Shown here: positions 37,901-52,900 of the stretch, in pieces
Layout: each line of letters opens with the position of its first letter
How positions within the stretch are numbered: position 1 is the stretch's first letter
Assembly (NCBI GenBank): GCA_008508345.1
Contig: QNGE01003058.1
Span: 23,091 to 87,090 of the forward strand
Source of the DNA: Paragonimus westermani
Taxonomy: Eukaryota > Platyhelminthes > Trematoda > Plagiorchiida > Troglotrematidae
Length of the DNA stretch: 64,000 nucleotides
Direction of reading: 5' to 3'
Notes under the pieces: generated by a model
What the model was told of the DNA's origin: nothing
Seen by the model: only the letters and a program-made list of their open reading frames with translations
Database searches by the model: none
Program-made: the position numbers and the translations under genes

Positions 37901-40900
37901 ACGGAGTTAACCGCAGACAGAAGTCAATGACGGGAGTACTGCTGCACATATTGGTCTGCTGGTAAAGCGCCCATTTCCAAGAAATTGTGCAAATTCCACA
38001 GATGACATGTGGCATAGTAGCGATCGTATTTTTGGGGTAAAATCTCACTACAACGACCATAACAATGCTACAATCTATCAGGTTCACTAATGTATTTCGA
38101 GTGTGTCTTAAGCACTTTGAAGCTCATGGGACCTGAAGGTTGCACTACTGATTCAGGCCATTTAAATTCCTAGTAGGTGCATACAAGCGATCCACACAAA
38201 CTGGATATGTCCACGAGTTTGTTCGAAATTCGTGTTTATTCGGACCCAAAGCCCGGTGCAGTCAATATCTGGCTTCTAGTAAGACTAACACCTTTCAGTA
38301 GCTGTCATCATCAAAAGCTGTGGCGATACTTATATTTAATAAAACGGCACAGTATTCATGGTGACAAAAAAACGTTCCGACTGAAACACAACGCTTCAAC
38401 TTTGTTTCTGATCAAATCACGTTAAACCAAACTAATTGGGCGTGCCTGACAGCAAGGAGACAACGGAAGTTGTTATCTTAGGCAGAAACAAATAGTCAAC
38501 GAGGCAAACAGGCAACAGTCTAAAATTGTGCAACGACTGAGTGCCTTGAAAAGCGAGAGAAGTACAGTTCGCCCACCAGACAGAGATGTTCGGGGCGAAA
38601 GGATCACCTGAATATCAACGGTTTCCCAAGATAGGCAGCAAAAGTACCGGTAGCAGACCCGATAATTCAAGAAGAGGTTCAAAAGGTTGTTCAGGAACTT
38701 GGACTTAACAATTCCACAATAAGCAACAGAAGAACAAGATTCCTTCTCGCTCCTTTATCGGAGGAACAGGTGCAGTATCGACTGTACGTATTTATGGATG
38801 GCCTATGGGTTGAGGATAGTGCGAAGGATACTCATTTCGTGATATAGTGAGCTACGACGAAAGTGGGACGTTCATCTGTGCATCTCCAGAGCAGTCTTGT
38901 ATCGAAGGGAGATTAGTGCAACGGTGCCAGGTGTCTGAAACAAAAAATGACAGTCCGGTCGATCCGCGATAGAGAAAGTGAAATAGTGGCTCACAAGACA
39001 ATCGGAAAAAATCCGAATCACGTGTGCATTGAATGGAAGAGTAATATTGACTTTGGAGTTGATAATACATTCAACAGGAAGGCTTGGATAAACGGTGACA
39101 CTTGTAGCAGGTGACCAAAGTGACTCAGAAACAAAATAATCCCGAGAAAAGAAGACGAATTATACGAGTGCTAATCTATCACATCCAAATGTGTAGTTCG
39201 GAAACACTGAACTCTTGTTTTGTAGCCGAACATGCGACATTACTTGCAAACGCTGTGTAGACAGCCCAAGCTAACTTGCATTACAATTCAATTGTACAAT
39301 TCATATAAGAATTCAAAGTATTCAAAATGGCCCCAATCGATACGTTTTTGAAAACTACAGATCAAGATACCAACACTAAGTTCGCTCCGATCAAGGATGT
39401 GGGCTCGTCAAGGTACGTCAAACTTAATCAAACCAGAAGCTACTGTTTAATCCTAAAACACTCGACCTTCGAAGCTAATCAGATCCTACACATGTAGCGA
39501 AACATTCAACCTGAAGAATTCGGAAAAGTCACAGTCGCTCTACCGTAGTTCACGGGTTCCATTGTTCGGGCGATGCTACCCACTGACTGTTGTGTGAAAA
39601 TTAAACTTAGTGGTAGAACAAGTACTGCCGAGACAAAACAATTCACCTGCATAGCTCCTGAGGCTTAACTGAGTGGACTGTTGCAAGTCCTTGTGTGCGC
39701 CAATGCAGGGCGTACCAAAGATGGACATTGCATCTGGTTACCACAGTGCACGACAGTAGTCAACAGATGTCCCTAATGAACTCATATGAACGCAGTGTCG
39801 CGTTGTAGGCAGCCTTCTCTTACTAAGTCACTACACTAAAATGTCACTTTTTCAAATATTCATACGCATGAACGTCCTTGGGATTAAAGTTGCGTGTCTG
39901 TAGAAGTCAAGGACTAACTTTTGGCACATACACATCCAACCTAATTGTTCGGAGCACCGGGCGCACATGATTGAACGCAGACACTGACTGCAGATTGGCT
40001 GAAGACCGACTGGATATTGCTAATTAACCAGGAACGCACGGTTAGTCCTTTGAGCAAATACTAGACGTCCACTTATGCACAATTGCAAATACTGTCTTGG
40101 ACTTAGTCCAACGAGACCTGCCTAGAACTGTTGTTGGCCCAGGAGTCAATGAATAAAAATTGAGTCAAATGGAAAGAATAGAATCTAAGGTAAGCTGAAA
40201 GCGTCAACAATCGTACAGACACATGCACGTTGTTGAAATTGACAAGGTGCTATATTGGACAGCGGTTTCTAACAAACCTATGGATGATTACTATGTTTCA
40301 CAATTCGAATATGGATAATCGACACAGAATCGAAAGTGCCATAGTAACATAGACTGAGAATGATTGAGAATGATGTGTCACTGGCAGACTGATAATTCGA
40401 TGGCATAATTGTCCATTGTCCAGCCTCTAGGCTTCAAGGGGCCTGTAAACTGATTTAAAATATACCTTCGCAGACGGGCGAGAGATTTATAAACAACCAG
40501 AAGAGTTGAACTAAAGTAACATTGATAATCTTGCGGGCAAGCCAAATGAAGTTTGAATACAATCGCTCGAAAAAAAAACAGTGCGAACAGAACACAGTTT
40601 AAACCTGACCTCAGCTATCGCATGCAAATAAGCTTTTCAGCTAACACCCACCCCTCCCCTTCACAAAAAGCATCCGACTAAACATACAAAAAGCTGTGAC
40701 TAAATGTGGGCGATGCTTACGTTGTAGCGATACAAATTCTCGAGTAATCGAAAATAGACAATATCAGGACACATGGCCCATTCACTGCAAACCTTCAAAC
40801 CAACAACAGACAAATTATACTTTCGTTTTTACACACTACTGCAATGCAAACACAGAACAACAAACGATGAAGGATCTGAATTATCCACTAACGTCATAAA

Positions 40901-43900
40901 AACATGGTGAGGGCAGTCAGGGAGAAACTTACCACTGTGGAGGAGATAACTGTGTGTTGTACCGCCGAAAAACCGGTACCAGCTGCGACATGACGGCCGG
41001 ACATCGTCGTGACTGCTGGAGATCCGGTGCGTGTCGAAGACAGTGGTAATCGATGCAACCTTTTGGATACAGCCGGACATGGCTGGAGAGCCGGCGGTTG
41101 AGGCAGTGAGTTCAGGTTTGCAGTGGAAGCTGTCGCACAGGACATGATCGGGGCTGGGTGCAGTGTGACTGGACACACAGGTATGGAAGATCGGGTGTTG
41201 TAGTCCTCAGGACGATAAACAGGAAAAGAAGTCGAACACATACTGGGGGCAGCAGTGACGGAGAGGGAAGTCAGGTCGGTAGCGCCGTGGAATGGAAACG
41301 AGTAAGAAGGGAACTGCGAGGAGAACAAAAGAAACAAACAGATTGTCGTTCTAAGTAGCTGTGCGAAATGGACAACTGCAAATGCACCTTCAACTCTACA
41401 GCCCGGGCAATCAAACATGCACTAAGAATGCAACTCCACATCACCGACTGAAGTGGAGTTGAACGAGTTCAGTGCTTTGTAGATGTCGAGGGAGGTCAGC
41501 CGGCTGATCTAAACTTTTTTCATTTGCCAATCTGGGAATTTCGCCTGTTTCAGCAAATCGTCTGATGGTAAGAAATCATGAACATTTAAAATAAAGCAGT
41601 TCATACTAAAGTCTGTGCACACGGTCAATTGGGGAAGAGAAGAAGGCATAATCGAACATAACGGGGAGTCACAGGCGAGAGTAGTCGAAAAAGAGCAACG
41701 TTAAAGAGGCGATATTCAGGTTTTCGTCGTTACTCTTCAATTACAACAAGCATATCTGTTGAAACCATCTGATGTATACATTTTGATCAACTACCGTCTA
41801 AAATCTTTCTAAAAACCCAACCGAAATTAAACGAATAGCGAAACGCTACACTGTGGTGCGAACGACAGCACGAACTTTCACTGATTTGATACAGTGAAAC
41901 GAATGTACCCTGTGGAACACTCGGTGTGAAGCTTCATTGTTTTTTATCCTTGAAGACAATGCTGCTACAAAAACGCTCCTACAAGCCTTTGATAATCGTT
42001 TCAATTATCCTGCATGTAGACTCAACACACTGGTTTCAAGATTGGGTGGAAAATTAAATATAACATCATCATCATCATCATCAAAACAGCCATGAGCCTG
42101 ACCAAAAGGTACTGCGGCTCGGGCCGCCGCTCACCTCCACAGTGACGTGGAATATCCTGGAAGGAAACATTACTGCGAAGGTCAACAAAGATTAAAGAAG
42201 ACTAAGCGGAAGAACTAGAAATGGTATGGATACAGGTACGCCATTGACTGCGACACACCGCCATCTCGGATAGCGTCTCTAACCAACGGTTTGAGTGATC
42301 ACGAGGACCCCATCCAGGCAGGCGATGCCTGCCCACTTTGCTCAATGGAGCAGTCANNNNNNNNNNNNNNNNNNNNNNNNNNNNNNNNNNNNNNNNNNNN
42401 NNNNNNNNNNNNNNNNNNNNNNNNNNNNNNNNNNNNNNNNNNNNNNNNNNNNNNNNNNNNNNNNNNNNNNNNNNNNNNNNNNNNNNNNNNNNNNNNNNNN
42501 NNNNNNNNNNNNNNNNNNNNNNNNNNNNNNNNNNNNNNNNNNNNNNNNNNNNNNNNNNNNNNNNNNNNNNNNNNNNNNNNNNNNNNCATGTCTTCGGCAG
42601 AGGGGCTAAGTAAGACAATGTCGTCCGCATACTCCAGGTCGGTCAATCTAGCGCCAGGAAGAAGCTCAACACCAAGCCCACTGGATTCACGAAGCGCACT
42701 CTCCAGAATGTCGTCCATGACAAAATTGAACAGGAAGGGGGAAATCGGACACCCCTGACGAACACCACTAGAAGTGATGAACGCTCGAGACAGTTGTCCG
42801 TAATTACCACAACAGAACTGGTGCTGATTGGCCTAAAAGACAGTTCAACCAAGTGGACGCCTACAGATCGGACAACAAGATCTTCAAGAATGACCCAGAT
42901 AGCTCGATTTCAAAGTCATCCGCGTTAGTATGCTTAGTGTACGGTGTTGGCTAGGGAATGTACTGCTTCGTTTATACATGTAACATAACGGTGTCCCATC
43001 GTTCGAATCAAATGAGGAAAAGCGCAAAGCACTATCGACAGCCAACAAATCAAGTCCACCATATCCCACTTTGAAATTAGACCACTGTAATAGAGGAATT
43101 CAAATTTCCCCGTCCATCGGCGCAAGGTCCGTTGAAATAAAGCAGGGAGAGTATGCATGCTGAATCTGACAGTGCATCACCAGACCCACATTACCAGTCG
43201 AACTAGGTTAAACCGAAGAGAGAAAGCAAGCTTTTGTCCTATTAAGGCTGTCCACATTCAACATGAACGGGCAAACTAATTGAGCGATAGAGCAAAAAAA
43301 GTTGACCCTACTAAGAGAATATGCCGAATAGAAGGGTTTACTCAAGGGCGTGGCCATTTCTCCTGGGAGTGAGGTGGAAGACGCTGACGGTCAATGATAT
43401 AACTGATTTGTGTTGATTAAAGTTGGCAAACAACCACCGCATATATCGAGGCCCAGCCTGTGAGTCGTATCGAGCGAAATCAAACACGGAAAATGTAGGG
43501 GTAACATAAAGTTCTGTTGTCTACCCTGAATGCTTTGCAACACATAATTCCACAATTTTACAGTGAATGAAAAGAAACCTGAGTATTGAAATTACAAGTC
43601 CTGACAAAATTGAACACATTACAGGTCTCGTTCACGAAAAAGGCGTATGAACCGTCTGGAACAATTCGACCGTACCTCTCTATCACTCAGAAGAGTTGAT
43701 CATTTCGATCCCTAGAAAAAAAACACGCTTGTTAGAAACCATGCAACCAGTCGAACTTGACAAAATCGGTATACCAACAATCAGTGCTGAAGACAAAGGG
43801 GTCACATTCACAAGATGCTAGTCGAGGACTGTTACTTGTCTAAGAACTGGAAGAATTCGTCCTCTCCGTCCTATTTCCTTCACCAATCTACCAATTAGTC

Positions 43901-46900
43901 ACTGTACCTTATGCACTCTTGTTTTAATGAATTAATTTACCACTAATCGCCCTCAGTGCGAGCAACCATTCTTAGCATGGCCTACTTGGGTGACGGTTCA
44001 CCTTTGACTTTGCTGGCTCCGTTCGGAACCCACTGGTTTTGTTGAACGAGACTATCGTTGTGAACGATTGAGATTTGTCTACTGTAACTAGTTATGCATT
44101 CCACTAACAGTGCTATGGCAATATTGGGATCCAATTGTGTTTCCAACTTGGGTATCCGTTTTAGGGTTAAGGTCACAAGTGGGTCGATAGAGTTTTTGTT
44201 GAGCAATAATTTTAGTGGCAGGTCTACAGTCAGTGTTGCCAACCCAGGAACATGTAGACCCCGAGCCTGTCTCGCCCTTCAATTTTTTAACGCTCTTTTT
44301 GCTACAGTGTGGCTGGTAGGTGTCGATTCATGTAGACAACGAAAGTTACTGGTTTTCGGTCTACGAGGACGATGAGGTCTACAAGCAGTACACATCTCCA
44401 TCCTCTTGTCCAATAAGATTCTGGTATATTACTTCAATGGTACGTAACTAGTGAACTAGCCGGCAACTAAGCCATCAGACAAAGCGTTTACAAGAAAGTT
44501 CCAGACTGGTTTTGGATGTAGTGGATTAAATCTAAAACCAATCCCACAACTACCGAATATCAACAGGCAAGCGACTGAAGAAGGAAACAAACAAATAAAT
44601 CGTAATTGATATCTCGCGAAATCAAGTGGCCAGTATACTATCCAAAGGAGCTGAAACGAAGCGTTGTCTTAATTGAGAATAAGAGCTCACAAGTTTTTCT
44701 AGTTAGCTATAGCAGCAACTAATGATCAGCCGAACCTCAGCACAGCAAGTGTTCAGGCACCTTACACTTCAACCTTAGAAGTTACATGAAGTGGTTTTAT
44801 TGAGGAAACGCCTGAAATACAATGAAAAGTAAACAACGAGGAGTGACGTATTCAGTATACCGGTTAAGGTAGTTGATGTTACAAGAAATATTGTTAGCTG
44901 CATGGACTAGGAGCTACACAGTTAGAACCGCATATAAAATAGGTAAGCTTGATTGGAGGAATACGCGACTAAGACGATGATTTACGAGAAACAATCAGTA
45001 CATCGGATTGGTGGGGCATATGTACTTTGACCTATCCCTTACTTGCATTCGCCGACAGATCATCGACACAATTACGTATAGCCTTAAAACGAAACTTCTC
45101 ATGACGCAATCATTGGATCTAACAAGAGTTGATCATAATGAACCAACTTGACCAAGTAAGTTTGAAAGACCCGGAGCAACAATGAGGAGAATTACGGTCA
45201 ACGAACAAAGTTGCCCACAGAGTGACAGTAATTAGACAGTTCCAGTTGAGTTCACCGATCGAGTGTGCGATCACGTGATTTCGTTAGGTTCGAGTGATTG
45301 GCAAAATATCCAACGGGCGCACTTCCTTTTTGACTACTTCCCTCTCTTTAGAGACCACTCGCTCACTTTTCTTCTCCCCAACTTTGTTGTTTGTTTGGTT
45401 CTAAGTAAAAAGTAAACCTTTTCATTTTCTTCCTAACCCCATAGTAGGGAACACTTACAGACACTCCTACATTGACATTCTTTTTGTCATGAACTTTCAT
45501 ATGCCCTGCTAGCCGAGATCTTACCACTAGGATTTGATCTCCATTTCTGCTCCGAGAGAAGGTCTTCACTTGCGTAACAGCCTATCATCTGGCTAACCAG
45601 TATTGGCCTGCTGGACCACAAAGTTCGCTACTCACACCACCCTTGATCGTCTTCATTCGGATTCGAAAGGGATACGGGGCGTGCCAGTGGAACCGAAAGT
45701 GTTGAAGGTTATGTGCAAATGTCCTAACGTTTCAGTCAGTGGGACAGACTAATCCGAAAACGGGTGTCACCGACTGTGTTGGATCAAGCGCTTCAAGTAG
45801 TCAAGGACAGACCTCGTTCCTGGAGCTCAATTTAACTGCGTCTACTGATAGCCAGACAGGAACATTCATGGTACATGAGGCTCAAATTCTTGATGCTTGG
45901 AACAGTACGGGAATACAGCTCAAACTGATCGGAGAACACATTGACCGCTAATTGAAAAGTATGGAACAAATACACATAGTAACATAAGATACATAAGAGA
46001 AAATAGAATTAAACCGATAAGTGGATGTGGTGCGACATGTGCTAAGCGAGTATGTGTAAAATGGATGCCATCTGCGCCTAACGCGCGTCACTGGCTGTCA
46101 TCATTGGTCACGTGATGCTGTCACGACAAATACACACAGGTGATGCTTCATAGTGTCGGGTTGCACAAATGCTGTGGGCGCGATCACATTATACGCCTAA
46201 CACATCAGCACTGTGTTGGAACCTTAACGACCGTCCAGGTAGTCGTCATATTTGTCCGGAAATGCTGAAAGGAATAACTCTTGTTGGAATCCGGATGCTC
46301 ACAATAACTGGGTTTGAGGATCCTGTCTGCAAAATCCCCAACGGAATAGGATAGAGACCAGAGTCTAATGCACACAAACACGTGTTTGAATACCACTTAC
46401 CGGATAAGATTGCAGGAGCGAAACAGAGGTCAGACCGAATGCCGGTGGCAGCAGTGGTCCAGGTGCAGGTTGAAACATCAGGCCAGTACCAGCAGCCGCA
46501 CCTCCGGCGACATGGTTAGCATGAGACAGGCTGGGTCCCGGGAACAGGCCGGTTGCCAACCCACCGCTGGTCATCGAGGTGGACATCTGGGGAGCGGTCG
46601 CATTGACAAGGTTCGTCGTACCGGCCGCCGATTGACGATAAGTAGGTGGAATGAAAACCGACGTGGAGGTGGACAGTAGTGCGGGATTCGGCGCAGAGGA
46701 ATGAGGTGATGGATGAAAGAGAGTCGGATAGATAGAGGGGAGCGGACCCGTGGCAAACGATTCCATTACCGAAGAGGCTGAATTGCCTGGGTTTAAGAGA
46801 GTTAATGAGCCAGCAGGACCGAGCGAGTGGGCCAGCCCGAGCGTGTGCTCAAACATAAAGTCTGTCGGTGTACCTGTGGGCGGTTGCAGCAAAGTTGTTG

Positions 46901-49900
46901 CGAAGGTTGGTGGACCTGGCTGTAGAAAATTCAATGCAGCTCCACCACCAAGCGCAGCAGCAGAAGGCAGACCGGAGAGCAGCGGGTTGGTAGCCGGTTG
47001 GAAGTTCGGAGTGCCAGCGGTGTGCAAGACGATTCCGGGGGTACCTAGGAGAAGAAATTATCCCAGCTGATTGACATTTCAATTTTGTATCAAAGCTTAA
47101 CCCCAAGCTTATGTTGCACCACGGCCAGTTTTGTTCTAGTTGGGTACGAGATGTAACCGTACCACAGGCTCATCCATCAGCTGCACGCCGGTAATAAACC
47201 TATTTACGTTTCCCACTACACACTGCATATATATTATACTATATTAACTTCATATTAAAATTACCTCTTCGTAACAACAAGACCGACTGGAAATCGTGCG
47301 GCTATGAGTTCTAATATCGACTACGGCAGTTCCGATTACGGCAGTCTGGCGTTATCTAATCTACGTGCAAACTAGTATGAGGATTCACGGCAGAAAACCT
47401 GGTCTCTCATAACAACCGATGCTCACAAGACCGACGATCGTAACGCCAGTGCTATCTGTCGAAACTGGTAATAGCATGCGCAAGTAGACAAAGAAATATG
47501 TACCAGCAAAGAGAAATCGGTGCACGCACGAGGCTCTGAACAGGATAGACCTCAACATTTATTCACTTTTCAGCATTAGCAGGGTAGTTCGATGACAGGA
47601 ATTGAACAGCACACAATTTATTGCGGTTTCCACAGTCAAATAAGTTGTTCAGTCAACCACTTCCGGGAGGTAGTGTTAAGTTCAAGTAGCTTCCACAATA
47701 AGCCAGTCCATTGGAAAAGAGTAAAACAACCTAGTTCCACTAGGTTATTCACTCACTCCTGAACGTGTACGGACCACTTCTGCAAAATCAACACCGGATG
47801 AACGACTGTGAATTAGAACAAACCACCAAGGTGCTGAAGGGATAACCGTGAGAATCATACTCCCAATTGACAGGTTTTGCTGCTATTCCAAGTGACAAAC
47901 CCACATCAGGTTGCTGACGACCGTCAGCTACCAGATACATTGGCTGCGTGGCATTCAATTCTTTTGATTATTTCATTTTAACTTGAAACAGCTCGTTCCT
48001 GTTTTTACGACCATTAAATGAATTAATACAGGAACGATCATGACATCCGACCACCTGATAAAGCTTTAATTAGGTAACTTTTCAGTCATTCCCATTCATT
48101 TGGGCAGTCAACTTTTCCGCCCATGCGTAATGCATTACAGCGTCTTCCAGAATGAAACTTTTCTGCATGCACTATAAGTTTAACCTCTGAAACATGAAGT
48201 GTAACCTACGCGATACAGATGAGTTGGTTTTTCTGCAGGTAGCATGATTATCTTCGTGCTGTTGATGTCACCAACTCACCGATTTCGCAAGAACATGACA
48301 TACTCCCGCCATTCTGTTAGACCACAGTGATCAGACTGCGGAGATCACTTGTCTACTACCCTGCTAAACTGCGTGTATCCCACAGTACGGTGTGATTTCG
48401 CTATATTTTGTTTGGCCGGGTAGTCCGTACTCCCCGTTTGACCTCCCCGGGATTAAGTAAGCCACTCCATCGGAGGTAATGCAGTACATCGAGAAACTAC
48501 GCTTAGTTTGCCTTAGCAACAACATGAGCCTTCTAAAGGCAACGTGCAAAAAGACAGCGAAACTCACCGACAAATGGAGACATTGGTGTCACGTTCAGAA
48601 TTTGAAGCCCCGCAGTCCCAGGTGCAACTGCGCCCGATATGGACATTCCCGGAGTAGGTCCGGTCAAATTTCCTAATGGGATCGGTGGGTTAGGAAGGGA
48701 TGGTGAACCCACACTAGCGGCAACGAATGGCACCAAATGAACTGTGGACTGTGAGGGTAGGGGTGTAGTAACTGGAGTCGGGGTGGCCGTCACCAAGTGC
48801 ACAGAGGGAATAGTCTGTGGGATCGGAGGCTTTGGTCGAATGCCTAGCATAGTTGTGTTGGGTAGACATAATGGAACAGAGGTGAATACGGATGAAACGG
48901 GCGAGCTAGAGATGAACGAGGGATCAAGATGAGAAGTTGAAGTGTCAGCTGAACAGATAGGATTCACTGTGGTCGAACTAACACTGAGCATTTTGGCGGT
49001 ATCCGTTTCGGTAACTGCGGTCAAGGATGATAGATGGGGGCAAGAGCTGCCCTCAAATTCTAGTAACATGGTAGGCGGACGGGAATCTTGGCTAAAGGTA
49101 AAAGGGAAGAGGGTAGTTGAAGTTTGAAAAAAAGGTCGCATAAAAAGATAGGAAAATTGCAGAAGAACACTTACCAGCTAAAAATGGTTGATTCCACTGA
49201 TGCTACAGCGCCGGCCGAGGGTAATGAGATGATCGGTGCAATGTGTTGTACTGGCTGTTGTTCTCTAGTTGTAGCAGAAGGCAAAATACATGCCGGTGGA
49301 AGCGAGGTAGTGGGTAGTTCCCCTGCATTTGTAGTTTCGACTGAAACGAAAAACATGAAACCATGCGACCGTTTTAAGAAATAATAACTAGGCCATTATA
49401 ACGCAATGGCATTTTTAGCCGCACTACTTTGAAGCGACAGGATTTTGGGCCCAGTACAACAGTACGAATTAGCTTGGACCCCAGCAAACAATCACGATCA
49501 ACCAAAAGACGCCTGTGCACAAACGGCACGAGCACATGGCGTGTATCCAGTGTAAATCATAATGAATAAGACCGGATGGCGTGTGAACGGAGGACTTTGT
49601 AGCCCGGTCGGTCAACAGTGGTTACTTAGCTGGTGAGCGAACGTAAAACCCTCATTTCTCGCAGGCAGAAAACAGGGTACGCCTTATGATAAGATCGCAG
49701 CTAGAAATATAAGATGAGAGGAGTTCGCTGAAAAAAAACCAAAGGCTGATGTATTTTACAGAAAGCAATCAATGTCAATGATTCTGGGTTTCGATCAAGA
49801 AAACAGAGGAAACATACAAGATACAGAAGCAAAGGTTGAAGGGGAAAAACGGGACCAGACCATCACGATCCAGGCTGCTGAAACAGGTACACATACAGAT

Positions 49901-52900
49901 ATATTTATGAACAGCAACAGATCCTACGGAATGGCATTGCGACTAAGGTTGCAGCTCATTGCAGCAGTGACGTAGTGGTTTAGAACAACAAATGCATGAA
50001 GAGAAAACAACTGCACAGAAGAGAATTACACAAGTAGCAGAGCAGACCATAAGGTTGACACAGACACGCTAGTGATAACGGTTCGTTGTCACGTCGGACG
50101 GCATTTCCAGGTAGTAAACTCAAAAACCGCTAAGCCCCAAACGACACCTACAAATTGCGCAACAGAAAGACTGGGGTTCACACAATTAGACAAAATGCTG
50201 TTTTCACACAGACTCGGAAGTCTATCCGATCGGAAATCATCATCATCATAGTAGACAGCAATACAACAGTGGTTCACACTAATGCTTAACTGCCACAAAC
50301 TGCCCCGAAACAGCTCTGAACGAAACAGGGTAAACTGGATCACGCGCACTAGACGGTGCTGTCAGAGTTCCTAAACATAGGCAACAACAGTAATTGAGGT
50401 ACACTTAACAAGACCAGTAACATGGACTGGTACACATTACAATAGATGGGGAAAATTGCGAATTACGTAAGACAGAAGGAAAATGGCGCGCAAAAGAAAA
50501 CTAAACTAAACCAAGACCCCAGAGATTCGTAACACGAGCATCACTGGAGTATACTCTTCATCATATCAGACAGCAACCCTAAAGAGAAGTTCTCGCTGCT
50601 CTTCAGACTCAACTCATGAAGCAAGCCTCGACATCAAAGCTTTCATTGCCCGACTAAAATCCCAGAAAGAACTCCAGCTGATGATGACGTATAGCTACGA
50701 AGACGTTCACCAACCAGTTGGTCACCATAGGTCGAGTCCGTCTTCCGGCCTGGGGACATCGCGACTCACAGAGCCAATGAGTGGAGACTTCATGTGAGAC
50801 ATCGGTTAATCCGGCTCAGTGACGTAAATGCTGGTTGTTGTTTGTCCGAAGTGTCTGAAAAGTGAGTTCACCCAGTCACGCGGGACAACAAAACCCGTAA
50901 GAAGTTTGTCTCGCTGATGACTCCTTACTTTCAGCTACAGCTAGGTTTTTCGTTTACAAGGTGTAAATGCATTTTTGAGTAAACCCAGTTGCTTATGGCG
51001 ATTAGATTTCCAACTTTTCTCTGCAATTTGCTCACAGAGCTTGTTCTTTACTTCAAACTGATTAGACACCAACAAAAACCACCGGTGTACTGATGCTTTC
51101 AACTACAGGCACGATGATGATAGTAACGTGCAGTGTATCGAAACGTAATGATCGGCATCCCACATTTTCTTCAGTTGCACCTACGGCATATAAGCCCGGT
51201 TTAGTTCGAAACCTGTTCCATAGAGCTTGACAAACACGGCACCAACAGAAAAAAATTTCTAACGAACATTCCACTAGTCAACGGTTTTTCGAAAGCGTTA
51301 GTAAAATTTTTTGCAAACGACAGCTGGTAAAAACGCCCAATGAAACGGTTTCCCGGAGTTTAACTCAGTGCGAGTAACGAAGACAAACACATCGCCACCG
51401 ATGTGCCAATGTTACGATCAGCAGAAATTCGTACTCAACCAGGCTGCTGAATTCCCACCGTTGCATTTCATTCACAAGCTTAACATGTGAGCGTTTGTGT
51501 CTGGATATTTTATGACTGCAGTGGGCTGATATGATTTTATTGAAAACGTGTTTGTTACGCGTGATCTACTAGTCAAGGGGAATTTACCAAAGAATCATTC
51601 GCACCGTTTCCGACTGTGATTTAACTGACTGCTTTACCTCTCGCATAACTTACCAGTTCACAAACAGTTTCGGTTAATTCCACACTCGTAGAAAAATCGG
51701 GAATTTACATCGGTCAGCAGACTGTATCCTTAAATAGGATGCTACCGTACGTCACATAGAATACAGAGACATGGTACGTGACCAATAGATTGTGCATCAA
51801 ATTGACGTTCTGGCAGACTCAACCGAAACTGAATGAGAAAGTTGCGATCAAATATGAGCGATAACGTGAAAATAACCAAACCACGACCATTCATCAGTAA
51901 TCTGAAGCACTGCTCAGAAGGGTCAGTGAGATCGGAAAATTCGAACTTTCTCGGGAGTCCAAATCGCGGAGTTATCCATCAGAGTTAACAGACAGTACCT
52001 GTGTCTCCTATCAAGACGATGGGGCGATCTGATCAGTACCCATCCGCGAAGGTGGTTGATAGTCTGTGTGTAAGTCGATCGTGCCTAATGTAAGAGCGAT
52101 GGCGCAGTCGTCAACACAGTTACTTCAGGAAAGCGTAGCCGGAGCTCAGATCTCGGTCGCGAAAAAGACTTGCACTACTGACGAGCTAGCTAGAAAGTCC
52201 ACCTGAATACGAAAGCTGCAACCAAATCTGAGTGATGTTCAACCTGAAGTTAACCAAATCGCCCGATTACTCACCAGCAATGATGAACTGAAGTTCGAAC
52301 GTAAGTTTAGCCAACCCTGTTATTTTAAGGGTGGAAATGGACGAATACGGGGTTGTAAACCACGTCCATTTGATTGATTAACGAATGCGCGTTACACATA
52401 ATGTAAATGGTAGTTACACAAAGGTCGTAGAGATGAGCAGCTAAAACGTTGTTGAAATGTATTTATTCGGTTGATACTGTGACATTGTTGCATATAACGC
52501 AACGGTGCTAATATTTAGTTGGAGGGAGAATAAAAAAGAAAGACGCACAAACAGAAACTAAACTGCACACGTCCGAACGGCTGGGAACAGAGAATGATTA
52601 CCTGTTCTGCATGGGACATCCTTACACTGAAACTAGCTCAATACGATAAGCAACGGAGGCGGTGGATACATGCCAACCACGATTAATATTGAGCACGGTT
52701 GTGGTGGTGCACTGTCACATACAATGTAATTGACGTTCAGAAATGAACTTGTCACATTATGCGACCTTAATGGATACAACACTACGTAGTTAAGCTTCTA
52801 ACTTACACACTACGGGGACCTTGTTGCCGTGTGACACAGAGGGCCACAGTTGGTACAATGGATACTAGCAGGCTGCTAAAACTAAAACAAGAGCAGAAGT

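Larger units (their letters stand above)
41314..46400 (-). other. PHC intron 5 (5.1 kb)
   Basis: It holds an RTE 3' part with the assembly gap (42.06-42.86 kb) and a gypsy UTR fragment (45.58-45.79 kb). Open frames on both strands at 43.98-44.38 kb have no motif I recognise. The rest, including 42.9-43.9 and 44.4-45.3 kb, shows nothing. Confidence 0.78.

Noticed and set aside
42202..42758. Long open frames across 42.2-42.76 kb on both strands
   Set aside because: Their length is created by the run of N; only the flanking RTE motifs are real.
43982..44375. Open frames of 86 and 93 codons on opposite strands in intron 5
   Set aside because: No motif, and the acceptor/donor pairs do not fit between PHC exons 5 and 6, which already join in phase.
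46750..47070. Plus-strand open frame of 106 codons (and others at 10876-11166, 30557-30787, 36333-36626, 48744-48932)
   Set aside because: Each lies opposite a supported PHC exon and is the antisense shadow of its low-complexity coding sequence.
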